From Henricia sp. BOLD:AAB3569 (Eukaryota > Echinodermata > Asteroidea > Spinulosida > Echinasteridae), in contig JBBELK010000213.1 of NCBI GenBank assembly GCA_037783545.1, positions 372,001 to 436,000 of the forward strand: a stretch of 64,000 bases of DNA. The letters run 5' to 3'. Below, one piece after another: positions 23,701-35,654 of the stretch. A program made the translations under genes and the position numbers. Under the pieces are notes generated by a model. It searched no databases. It was not told the origin of the DNA and was given only the letters and a program-made list of their open reading frames with translations. The stretch's first letter is position 1, and every line of letters begins with the position of its first letter.

Positions 23701-26413
23701 GTCCGTGTACTCCTGATCACTCGTGCGCATGCTCAGTCTTGTTTGGGACGGGAATTTGGTCAAAGTGTGGTCCAAACGTCGGACAATTTGGAAGTCAATA
23801 AATTTTCCGACGGACTTCAAATTTTGCATACTCCAAACAGTCTATATTCCGCACTTGTCCTGAAAAATTGACAGACTTTCGCCGGGAAATGGCCGAGAAA
23901 TTTCAGAGTTTAGGGAAAACTGCGCTCAGGCTTCCTGCCTGCTCTGCAGACCGTGGCTGTCCATGTACTCCTGACTCGTGCGCATGCTCAGTCTTGTTTG
24001 GGACGGGAATTTGGTCAAAGTGTGGTCCAAACGTCGGCAAATTTGGAAGTCAAGAAATTTTCCGACGAACTTCAAATTGTGCATGCTCCAAACAGTCTAT
24101 ATTCCGCACTTGTCCTGAAAAATTGCCAGACTTTCGCCGGGAAATGGCCGAGAAATTTCAGAGTTTAGGGAAAACTGCGCTCGGGCTTCCTGCCTGCTCT
24201 GCAGACCGTGGCTGTCCGTGTACTCCTGATCACTCGTGCGCATGCTCAGTCTTGTTTGGGACGGGAATTTGGTCAAAGTGTGGTCCAAACGTCGGTAAAT
24301 TTGGAAGTCAAGAAATTTTCCAACGAACTTCAAATTTTGCATGCTCCAAACAGTCTATATTCCGCACTTGTCCTGAAAAATTGACAGACTTTCGCCGGGA
24401 AATGGCCGAGAAATTTCAGAGTTTAGGGAAAACTGCGCTCAGGCTTCCTGCCTGCTCTGCAGACCGTGGCTGTCCGTGTACTCCTGACTCGTGCGCATGC
24501 TCAGTCTTGTTTGGGACGGGAATTTGGTCAAAGTGTGGTCCAAACTTCGGCAAATTTGGAAGTCAAGAAATTTTCCGACGAACTTCAAATTTTGCATGCC
24601 CCAAACAGTCTATATTCCGCACTTGTCCTGAAAAATTGACAGACTTTCGCCGGGAAATGGCCGAGAAATTTCAGAGTTTAGGGAAAACTGCGCTCAGGCT
24701 TCCTGCCTGCTCTGCAGACCGTGGCTGTCCGTGTACTCCTGACTCGTGCGCATGCTCAGTCTTGTTTGGGACGGGAATTTGGTCAAAGTGTGGTCCAAAC
24801 GTCGGCAAATTTGGAAGTCAAGAAATTTTCCGACGAACTTCAAATTGTGCATGCTCCAAACAGTCTATATTCCGCACTTGTCCTGAAAAATTGCCAGACT
24901 TTCGCCGGGAAATGGCCGAGAAATTTCAGAGTTTAGGGAAAACTGCGCTCGGGCTTCCTGCCTGCTCTGCAGACCGTGGCTGTCCGTGTACTCCTGATCA
25001 CTCGTGCGCATGCTCAGTCTTGTTTGGGACGGGAATTTGGTCAAAGTGTGGTCCAAACGTCGGTAAATTTGGAAGTCAAGAAATTTTCCAACGAACTTCA
25101 AATTTTGCATGCTCCAAACAGTCTATATTCCGCACTTGTCCTGAAAAATTGACAGACTTTCGCCGGGAAATGGCCGAGAAATTTCAGAGTTTAGGGAAAA
25201 CTGCGCTCAGGCTTCCTGCCTGCTCTGCAGACCGTGGCTGTCCGTGTACTCCTGACTCGTGCGCATGCTCAGTCTTGTTTGGGACGGGAATTTGGTCAAA
25301 GTGTGGTCCAAACTTCGGCAAATTTGGAAGTCAAGAAATTTTCCGACGAACTTCAAATTTTGCATGCCCCAAACAGTCTATATTCCGCACTTGTCCTGAA
25401 AAATTGACAGACTTTCGCCGGGAAATGGCCGAGAAATTTCAGAGTTTAGTGAAAACTGGGCTCGGGCTTCCTGCCTGCTCTGCATACCGTGGCTGTCCGT
25501 GTACTCCTGATCACTCGTGCGCATGCTCAGTCTTGTTTGGGACGGGAATTTGGTCAAAGTGTGGTCCAAACGTCGGCAAATTTGGAAGTCAAGAAATTTT
25601 CCGACGAACTTCAAATTTTGCATGCTCCAAACAGTCTATATTCCGCACTTGTCCTGAAAAATTGACAGACTTTTGCCGGGAAATGGCCGAGAAATTTCAG
25701 AGTTGAAGGAAAACTGGGCTTGGGCTTCCTGCCTGCTCTGCAGACCGTGGCTGTCCGTGTACTCCTGATCACTCGTGCGCATGCTCAGTCTTGTTTGGGA
25801 CGGGAATTTGGTCAAAGTGTGGTCCAAACGTCGGTAAATTTGGAAGTCAAGAAATTTTAGGACGAACTTCAAATTTTGCATGCTCCAAACAGTCTATATT
25901 CCGCACTTGTCCTGAAAAATTGACAGACTTTCGCTGGGAAATGGCCGAGAAATTTCAGAGTTTAGGGAAAACTGGGCTCGGGCTTTCTGCCTGCTCTGCA
26001 GACCGTGGCTGTCCGTGTACTCCTGATCACTCGTGCGCATGCTCAGTCTTGTTTGGGACGGGAATTTGGTCAAAGTGTGGTCTAAACGTCGGTAAATTTG
26101 GAAGTCAAGAAATTTTCCGATGAACTTCAAATTTTGCATGCTCCAAACAGTCTATATTCCGCACTTGTCCTGAAAAATTGACAGACTTTCGCCGGGAAAT
26201 GGCCGAGAAATTTCAGAGTTTAGGGAAAACTGGGCTCGGGCTTCCTGCCTGCTCTGCAGACCGTGGCTGTCTGTGTACTCCTGATCACTCGTGCGCATGC
26301 TCAGTCTTGTTTGGGACGGGAATTTGGTCAAAGTGTGGTCCAAACGTCGGAAAATTTGGAAGTCAATAAATTTTCCGACGGACTTCAAATTTTGCATACT
26401 CCAAACAGTCTAT
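20249..26413 (+). repeat. 4365-bp (17-unit) period duplication
   Basis: Units from 20249 to about 21960 recur from 24614 to about 26330, offset 4365 bp. Shared private marks are TTTAGTGAAAACT (about 21083 and 25448), ACTTTTGCCGGG (about 21305 and 25670), GAGTTGAAGG (about 21336 and 25701), TTCCGATGAAC (about 21752 and 26117) and GTCTGTGTACTCC. One difference is TTTGGAACGGG near 20917. The match ends inside the last unit: 21791-22048 keeps TCAAGAAATT and GCATGC while 26156-26413 has TCAATAAATT and GCATAC. Between the copies, 22307-24613 holds further 4-unit-type members. Confidence 0.85.
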
Positions 26414-27184
26414 ATTCCGCACTTGTCCTGAAAAATTGACAGACTTTCGCCGGGAAATGGCCGAGAAATTTCAGAGTTTAGGGAAAACTGCGCTCAGGCT
26501 TCCTGCCTGCTCTGCAGACCGTGGCTGTCCGTGTACTCCTGACTCGTGCGCATGCTCAGTCTTGTTTGGGACGGGAATTTGGTCAAAGTGTGGTCCAAAC
26601 GTCGGCAAATTTGGAAGTCAAGAAATTTTCCGACGAACTTCAAATTGTGCATGCTCCAAACAGTCTATATTCCGCACTTGTCCTGAAAAATTGCCAGACT
26701 TTCGCCGGGAAATGGCCGAGAAATTTCAGAGTTTAGGGAAAACTGGGCTCGGGCTTCCTGCCTGCTCTGCAGACCGTGGCTGTCCGTGTACTCCTGATCA
26801 CTCGTGCGCATGCTCAGTCTTGTTTGGGACGGGAATTTGGTCAAAGTGTGGTCCAAACGTCGGCAAATTTGGAAGTCAAGAAATTTTCCGACGAACTTCA
26901 AATTGTGCATGCTCCAAACAGTCTATATTCCGCACTTGTCCTGAAAAATTGCCAGACTTTCGCCGGGAAATGGCCGAGAAATTTCAGAGTTTAGGGAAAA
27001 CTGCGCTCGGGCTTCCTGCCTGCTCTGCAGACCGTGGCTGTCCGTGTACTCCTGATCACTCGTGCGCATGCTCAGTCTTGTTTGGGACGGGAATTTGGTC
27101 AAAGTGTGGTCCAAACGTCGGTAAATTTGGAAGTCAAGAAATTTTCCAACGAACTTCAAATTTTGCATGCTCCAAACAGTCTAT

Positions 27185-28720
27185 ATTCCGCACTTGTCCT
27201 GAAAAATTGACAGACTTTCGCCGGGAAATGGCCGAGAAATTTCAGAGTTTAGGGAAAACTGGGCTCGGGCTTCCTGCCTGCTCTGCAGACCGTGGCTGTC
27301 CGTGTACTCCTGACTCGTGCGCATTCTCAGTCTTGTTTGGGACGGGAATTTGGTCAAAGTGTGGTCCAAACGTCGGCAAATTTGGAAGTCAAGAAATTTT
27401 CCAACGAACTTCAAATTGTGCATGCTCCAAACAGTCTATATTCCGCACTTGTCCTGAAAAATTGACAGACTTTCGCCGGGAAATGGCCGAGAAATTTCAG
27501 AGTTTAGGGAAAACTGGGCTCAGGCTTCCTGCCTGCTCTGCAGACCGTGGCTGTCCGTGTACTCCTGACTCTTGCGCATGCTCAGTCTTGTTTGGGACGG
27601 GAAATTGGTCAAAGTGTGGTCCAAACTTCGGCAAATTTGGAAGTCAAGAAATTTTCCGACGAACTTCAAATTTTGCATGCCCCAAACAGTCTATATTCCG
27701 CACTTGTCCTGAAAAATTGACAGACTTTCGCCGGTTAATGGCCGATAAATTTTAGAGTTTAGGGAAAACTGGGCTCGGGCTTCCTGCCTGCTCTGCAGAC
27801 CGTGGCTGTCCGTGTACTCCTGATCACTCGTGCGCATGCTCAGTCTTGTTTGGGACGGGAATTTGGTCAAAGTGTGGTCCAAACGTCGGCAAATTTGGAA
27901 GTCAAGAAATTTTCCGACGAACTTCAAATTTTGCATGCTCCAAACAGTCTATATTCCGCACTTGTCCTTAAAAATTGACAGACTTTCGCCGGGAAATGGC
28001 CGAGAAATTTCAGAGTTTAGGGAAAACTGGGCTCGGGCTTCCTGCCTGCTCTGCAGACCGTGGCTGTCCGTGTACTCCTGACTCGTGCGCATTCTCAGTC
28101 TTGTTTGGGACGGGAATTTGGTCAAAGTGTGGTCCAAACGTCGGCAAATTTGGAAGTCAAGAAATTTTCCAACGAACTTCAAATTGTGCATGCTCCAAAC
28201 AGTCTATATTCCGCACTTGTCCTGAAAAATTGACAGACTTTCGCCGGGAAATGGCCGAGAAATTTCAGAGTTTAGGGAAAACTGGGCTCAGGCTTCCTGC
28301 CTGCTCTGCAGACCGTGGCTGTCCGTGTACTCCTGACTCTTGCGCATGCTCAGTCTTGTTTGGGACGGGAAATTGGTCAAAGTGTGGTCCAAACTTCGGC
28401 AAATTTGGAAGTCAAGAAATTTTCCGACGAACTTCAAATTTTGCATGCCCCAAACAGTCTATATTCCGCACTTGTCCTGAAAAATTGACAGACTTTCGCC
28501 GGTTAATGGCCGATAAATTTTAGAGTTTAGGGAAAACTGGGCTCGGGCTTCCTGCCTGCTCTGCAGACCGTGGCTGTCCGTGTACTCCTGATCACTCGTG
28601 CGCATGCTCAGTCTTGTTTGGGACGGGAATTTGGTCAAAGTGTGGTCCAAACGTCGGCAAATTTGGAAGTCAAGAAATTTTCCGACGAACTTCAAATTTT
28701 GCATGCTCCAAACAGTCTAT
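27185..28720 (+). repeat. 768-bp triplet, doubled
   Basis: Units of 255, 255 and 258 bp at 27185-27952 repeat at 27953-28720. The doubling is also present inside the 5392-bp copy, at 32577-33344 and 33345-34112 (the last unit hybrid). The first member differs by CCTGAAAA against CCTTAAAA at its left edge, which shows the second copy was joined after a type-8-like unit. The doubling therefore came before the 5392-bp duplication. Confidence 0.85.
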
Positions 28721-31289
28721 ATTCCGCACTTGTCCTTAAAAATTGACAGACTTTCGCCGGGAAATGGCCGAGAAATTTCAGAGTTTAGGGAAAAACTGGG
28801 CTCGGGCTTCCTGCCTGCTCTGCAGACCGTGGCTGTCCGTGTACTCCTGACTCGTGCGCATGCTCAGTCTTGTTTGGGACGGGAATTTGGTCAAAGTGTG
28901 GTCCAAACGTCGGTAAATTTGGAAGTCAAGAAATTTTCCAACGAACTTCAAATTTTGCATGCTCCAAACAGTCTATATTCCGCACTTGTCCTGAAAAATT
29001 GACAGACTTTCGCCGGGAAATGGCCGAGAAATTTCAGAGTTTAGGGAAAACTGCGCTCAGGCTTCCTGCCTGCTCTGCAGACCGTGGCTGTCCGTGTACT
29101 CCTGACTCGTGCGCATGCTCAGTCTTGTTTGGGACGGGAATTTGGTCAAAGTGTGGTCCAAACTTCGGCAAATTTGGAAGTCAAGAAATTTTCCGACGAA
29201 CTTCAAATTTTGCATGCCCCAAACAGTCTATATTCCGCACTTGTCCTGAAAAATTGACAGACTTTCGCCGGGAAATGGCCGAGAAATTTCAGAGTTTAGG
29301 GAAAACTGGGCTCGGGCTTCCTGCCTGCTCTGCATACCGTGGCTGTCCGTGTACTCCTGATCACTCGTGCGCATGCTCAGTCTTGTTTGGGACGGGAATT
29401 TGGTCAAAGTGTGGTCCAAACGTCGGTAAATTTGGAAGTCAAGAAATTTTAGGACGAACTTCAAATTTTGCATGCTACAAACAGTCTATATTCCGCACTT
29501 GTCCTGAAAAATTGACAGACTTTCGCTGGGAAATGGCCGAGAAATTTCAGAGTTTAGGGAAAACTGGGCTCGGGCTTTCTGCCTGCTCTGCAGACCGTGG
29601 CTGTCCGTGTACTCCTGATCACTCGTGCGCATGCTCAGTCTTGTTTGGGACGGGAATTTGGTCAAAGTGTGGTCTAAACGTCGGTAAATTTGGAAGTCAA
29701 GAAATTTTCCGACGAACTTCAAATTTTGCATGCTCCAAACAGTCTATATTCCGCACTTGTCCTGAAAAATTGACAGACTTTCGCCGGGAAATGGCCGAGA
29801 AATTTCAGAGTTTAGGGAAAACTGGGCTCGGGCTTCCTGCCTGCTCTGCAGACCGTGGCTGTCCGTGTACTCCTGATCACTCGTGCGCATGCTCAGTCTT
29901 GTTTGGGACGGGAATTTGGTCAAAGTGTGGTCCAAACGTCGGAAAATTTGGAAGTCAATAAATTTTCCGACGGACTTCAAATTTTGCATACTCCAAACAG
30001 TCTATATTCCGCACTTGTCCTGAAAAATTGACAGACTTTCGCCGGGAAATGGCCGAGAAATTTCAGAGTTTAGGGAAAACTGCGCTCAGGCTTCATGCCT
30101 GCTCTGCAGACCGTGGCTGTCCGTGTACTCCTGACTCGTGCGCATGCTCAGTCTTGTTTGGGACGGGAATTTGGTCAAAGTGTGGTCCAAACGTCGGCAA
30201 ATTTGGAAGTCAAGAAATTTTCCGACGAACTTCAAATTGTGCATGCTCCAAACAGTCTATATTCCGCACTTGTCCTGAAAAATTGCCAGACTTTCGCCGG
30301 GAAATGGCCGAGAAATTTCAGAGTTTAGGGAAAACTGCGCTCGGGCTTCCTGCCTGCTCTGCAGACCGTGGCTGTCCGTGTACTCCTGATCACTCGTGCG
30401 CATGCTCAGTCTTGTTTGGGACGGGAATTTGGTCAAAGTGTGGTCCAAACGTCGGTAAATTTGGAAGTCAAGAAATTTTCCGACGAACTTCAAATTTTGC
30501 ATGCTCCAAACAGTCTATATTCCGCACTTGTCCTGAAAAATTGACAGACTTTCGCCGGGAAATGGCCGAGAAATTTCAGAGTTTAGGGAAAACTGGGCTC
30601 GGGCTTCCTGCCTGCTCTGCAGACCGTGGCTGTCCGTGTACTCCTGATCACTCGTGCGCATGCTCAGTCTTGTTTGGGACGGGAATTTGGTCAAAGTGTG
30701 GTCCAAACGTCGGACAATTTGGAAGTCAATAAATTTTCCGACGGACTTCAAATTTTGCATACTCCAAACAGTCTATATTCCGCACTTGTCCTGACAAATT
30801 GACAGACTTTCGCCGGGAAATGGCCGAGAAATTTCAGAGTTTAGGGAAAACTGCGCTCAGGCTTCCTGCCTGCTCTGCAGACCGTGGCTGTCCGTGTACT
30901 CCTGACTCGTGCGCATGCTCAGTCTTGTTTGGGACGGGAATTTGGTCAAAGTGTGGTCCAAACGTCGGCAAATTTGGAAGTCAAGAAATTTTCCGACGAA
31001 CTTCAAATTGTGCATGCTCCAAACAGTCTATATTCCGCACTTGTCCTGAAAAATTGCCAGACTTTCGCCGGGAAATGGCCGAGAAATTTCAGAGTTTAGG
31101 GAAAACTGCGCTCGGGCTTCCTGCCTGCTCTGCAGACCGTGGCTGTCCGTGTACTCCTGATCACTCGTGCGCATGCTCAGTCTTGTTTGGGACGGGAATT
31201 TGGTCAAAGTGTGGTCCAAACGTCGGTAAATTTGGAAGTCAAGAAATTTTCCAACGAACTTCAAATTTTGCATGCTCCAAACAGTCTAT
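28721..31289 (+). repeat. Units linking the two 5392-bp copies
   Basis: Ten units between the matching parts of the 5392-bp duplication. They start with the 256-bp five-A unit (28721), a CATGCCCC unit, and a unit with both CTCTGCATACC and GAAATTTTAGGACG (29232-29489) that also has CATGCTACAAAC. Then come the TGGTCTAAACG unit (29490), a GGAAAATTTGG unit, and a 255/258/258 series. The order from 29232 to 30776 recurs at 36678-38222 and at 41542-43086. Confidence 0.8.
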
Positions 31290-34112
31290 ATTCCGCACTT
31301 GTCCTGAAAAATTGACAGACTTTCGCTGGGAAATGGCCGAGAAATTTCAGAGTTTAGGGAAAACTGGGCTCGGGCTTTCTGCCTGCTCTGCAGACCGTGG
31401 CTGTCCGTGTACTCCTGATCACTCGTGCGCATGCTCAGTCTTGTTTGGGACGGGAATTTGGTCAAAGTGTGGTCTAAACGTCGGTAAATTTGGAAGTCAA
31501 GAAATTTTCCGATGAACTTCAAATTTTGCATGCTCCAAACAGTCTATATTCCGCACTTGTCCTGAAAAATTGACAGACTTTCGCCGGGAAATGGCCGAGA
31601 AATTTCAGAGTTTAGGGAAAACTGGGCTCGGGCTTCCTGCCTGCTCTGCAGACCGTGGCTGTCTGTGTACTCCTGATCACTCGTGCGCATGCTCAGTCTT
31701 GTTTGGGACGGGAATTTGGTCAAAGTGTGGTCCAAACGTCGGACAATTTGGAAGTCAATAAATTTTCCGACGGACTTCAAATTTTGCATACTCCAAACAG
31801 TCTATATTCCGCACTTGTCCTGAAAAATTGACAGACTTTCGCCGGGAAATGGCCGAGAAATTTCAGAGTTTAGGGAAAACTGCGCTCAGGCTTCCTGCCT
31901 GCTCTGCAGACCGTGGCTGTCCGTGTACTCCTGACTCGTGCGCATGCTCAGTCTTGTTTGGGACGGGAATTTGGTCAAAGTGTGGTCCAAACGTCGGCAA
32001 ATTTGGAAGTCAAGAAATTTTCCGACGAACTTCAAATTGTGCATGCTCCAAACAGTCTATATTCCGCACTTGTCCTGAAAAATTGCCAGACTTTCGCCGG
32101 GAAATGGCCGAGAAATTTCAGAGTTTAGGGAAAACTGGGCTCGGGCTTCCTGCCTGCTCTGCAGACCGTGGCTGTCCGTGTACTCCTGATCACTCGTGCG
32201 CATGCTCAGTCTTGTTTGGGACGGGAATTTGGTCAAAGTGTGGTCCAAACGTCGGCAAATTTGGAAGTCAAGAAATTTTCCGACGAACTTCAAATTGTGC
32301 ATGCTCCAAACAGTCTATATTCCGCACTTGTCCTGAAAAATTGCCAGACTTTCGCCGGGAAATGGCCGAGAAATTTCAGAGTTTAGGGAAAACTGCGCTC
32401 GGGCTTCCTGCCTGCTCTGCAGACCGTGGCTGTCCGTGTACTCCTGATCACTCGTGCGCATGCTCAGTCTTGTTTGGGACGGGAATTTGGTCAAAGTGTG
32501 GTCCAAACGTCGGTAAATTTGGAAGTCAAGAAATTTTCCAACGAACTTCAAATTTTGCATGCTCCAAACAGTCTATATTCCGCACTTGTCCTGAAAAATT
32601 GACAGACTTTCGCCGGGAAATGGCCGAGAAATTTCAGAGTTTAGGGAAAACTGGGCTCGGGCTTCCTGCCTGCTCTGCAGACCGTGGCTGTCCGTGTACT
32701 CCTGACTCGTGCGCATTCTCAGTCTTGTTTGGGACGGGAATTTGGTCAAAGTGTGGTCCAAACGTCGGCAAATTTGGAAGTCAAGAAATTTTCCAACGAA
32801 CTTCAAATTGTGCATGCTCCAAACAGTCTATATTCCGCACTTGTCCTGAAAAATTGACAGACTTTCGCCGGGAAATGGCCGAGAAATTTCAGAGTTTAGG
32901 GAAAACTGGGCTCAGGCTTCCTGCCTGCTCTGCAGACCGTGGCTGTCCGTGTACTCCTGACTCTTGCGCATGCTCAGTCTTGTTTGGGACGGGAAATTGG
33001 TCAAAGTGTGGTCCAAACTTCGGCAAATTTGGAAGTCAAGAAATTTTCCGACGAACTTCAAATTTTGCATGCCCCAAACAGTCTATATTCCGCACTTGTC
33101 CTGAAAAATTGACAGACTTTCGCCGGTTAATGGCCGATAAATTTTAGAGTTTAGGGAAAACTGGGCTCGGGCTTCCTGCCTGCTCTGCAGACCGTGGCTG
33201 TCCGTGTACTCCTGATCACTCGTGCGCATGCTGAGTCTTGTTTGGGACGGGAATTTGGTCAAAGTGTGGTCCAAACGTCGGCAAATTTGGAAGTCAAGAA
33301 ATTTTCCGACGAACTTCAAATTTTGCATGCTCCAAACAGTCTATATTCCGCACTTGTCCTTAAAAATTGACAGACTTTCGCCGGGAAATGGCCGAGAAAT
33401 TTCAGAGTTTAGGGAAAACTGGGCTCGGGCTTCCTGCCTGCTCTGCAGACCGTGGCTGTCCGTGTACTCCTGACTCGTGCGCATTCTCAGTCTTGTTTGG
33501 GACGGGAATTTGGTCAAAGTGTGGTCCAAACGTCGGCAAATTTGGAAGTCAAGAAATTTTCCAACGAACTTCAAATTGTGCATGCTCCAAACAGTCTATA
33601 TTCCGCACTTGTCCTGAAAAATTGACAGACTTTCGCCGGGAAATGGCCGAGAAATTTCAGAGTTTAGGGAAAACTGGGCTCAGGCTTCCTGCCTGCTCTG
33701 CAGACCGTGGCTGTCCGTGTACTCCTGACTCTTGCGCATGCTCAGTCTTGTTTGGGACGGGAAATTGGTCAAAGTGTGGTCCAAACTTCGGCAAATTTGG
33801 AAGTCAAGAAATTTTCCGACGAACTTCAAATTTTGCATGCCCCAAACAGTCTATATTCCGCACTTGTCCTGAAAAATTGACAGACTTTCGCCGGTTAATG
33901 GCCGATAAATTTTAGAGTTTAGGGAAAACTGGGCTCGGGCTTCCTGCCTACTCTGCAGACCGTGGCTGTCCGTGTACTCCTGATCACTCGTGCGCATGCT
34001 CAGTCTTGTTTGGGACGGGAATTTGGTCAAAGTGTGGTCCAAACGTCGGCAAATTTGGAAGTCAAGAAATTTTCCGACGAACTTCAAATTGTGCATGCTC
34101 CAAACAGTCTAT

Positions 34113-35654
34113 ATTCCGCACTTGTCCTGAAAAATTGCCAGACTTTCGCCGGGAAATGGCCGAGAAATTTCAGAGTTTAGGGAAAACTGCGCTCGGGCTT
34201 CCTGCCTGCTCTGCAGACCGTGGCTGTCCGTGTACTCCTGATCACTCGTGCGCATGCTCAGTCTTGTTTGGGACGGGAATTTGGTCAAAGTGTGGTCCAA
34301 ACGTCGGTAAATTTGGAAGTCAAGAAATTTTCCAACGAACTTCAAATTTTGCATGCTCCAAACAGTCTATATTCCGCACTTGTCCTGAAAAATTGACAGA
34401 CTTTCGCCGGGAAATGGCCGAGAAATTTCAGAGTTTAGGGAAAACTGCGCTCAGGCTTCCTGCCTGCTCTGCAGACCGTGGCTGTCCGTATACTCCTGAC
34501 TCGTGCGCATGCTCAGTCTTGTTTGGGACGGGAAATTGGTCAAAGTGTGGTCCAAACTTCGGCAAATTTGGAAGTCAAGAAATTTTCCGACGAACTTCAA
34601 ATTTTGCATGCCCCAAACAGTCTATATTCCGCACTTGTCCTGCAAAATTGACAGACTTTCGCCGGGAAATGGCCGAGAAATTTTAGAGTTTAGGGAAAAC
34701 TGGGCTCGGGCTTCCTGCCTGCTCTGCAGACCGTGGCTGTCCGTGTACTCATGATCACTCGTGCGCATGCTCAGTCTTGTTTGGGACGGGAATTTGGTCA
34801 AAGTGTGGTCCAAATGTCGGCAAATTTGGAAGTCAAGAAATTTTCCGACGAACTTCAAATTTTGCATGCTCCAAACAGTCTATATTCCGCACTTGTCCTG
34901 AAAAATTGACAGACTTTCGCCGGGAAATGGCCGAGAAATTTCAGAGTTTAGGGAAAACTGCGCTCAGGCTTCCTGCCTGCTCTGCAGACCGTGGCTGTCC
35001 GTGTACTCCTGACTCGTGCGCATGCTCAGTCTTGTTTGGGACGGGAATTTGGTCAAAGTGTGGTCCAAACTTCGGCAAATTTGGAAGTCAATAGATTTTC
35101 CGACGAACTTCAAATTTTGCATGCCCCAAACAGTCTATATTCCGCACTTGTCCTGAAAAATTGACAGACTTTCGCCGGGAAATGGCCGAGAAATTTCAGA
35201 GTTTAGGGAAAACTGGGCTCGGGCTTCCTGCCTGCTCTGCAGACCGTGGCTGTCCGTGTACTCCTGATCACTCGTGCGCATGCTCAGTCTTGTTTGGGAC
35301 GGGAATTTGGTCAAAGTGTGGTCTAAACGTCGGTAAATTTGGAAGTCAAGAAATTTTCCGACGAACTTCAAATTTTGCATGCTCCAAACAGTCTATATTC
35401 CGCACTTGTCCTGAAAAATTGACAGACTTTCGCCGGGAAATGGCCGAGAAATTTCAGAGTTTAGGGAAAACTGGGCTCGGGCTTCCTGCCTGCTCTGCAG
35501 ACCGTGGCTGTCCGTGTACTCCTGATCACTCGTGCGCATGCTCAGTCTTGTTTGGGACCGGAATTTGGTCAAAGTGTGGTCCAAACGTCGGAAAATTTGG
35601 AAGTCAATAAATTTTCCGACGGACTTCAAATTTTGCATACTCCAAACAGTCTAT
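34113..35654 (+). repeat. Units ahead of the 4864-bp duplication
   Basis: Six units: 258, 255, 258, 255, 258, 258 bp. The unit at 34626 has CCTGCAAAATTG and ACTCATGATCACTC, marks that return at 40006 and 44870. The unit at 34884 has TCAATAGATTTTCC. Nothing other than satellite is present. The unit at 35397 ends with GGAAAATTTGG, TCAATAAATT and GCATACTCC, the sequence that reappears at the junction near 40450. Confidence 0.8.

Larger units (their letters stand above)
25898..34112 (+). repeat. 5392-bp (21-unit) period duplication
   Basis: The stretch from 25898 to about 28690 recurs from 31290 to about 34080, offset 5392 bp. Shared private marks include TTCCGATGAAC (26117, 31509), CGTGCGCATTCTC (about 27320, 28088, 32713, 33480), GACTCTTGCGCATGC (about 27567, 28335) and CGCCGGTTAATGGCCGATAAATTTTAG (about 27730, 28498, 33122, 33890). 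The copies differ near 26350 against 31742 (AAAATTTGG against ACAATTTGG). The copy ends in the unit at 33855-34112, whose right end has GTGCATGC and continues differently. Confidence 0.85.
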
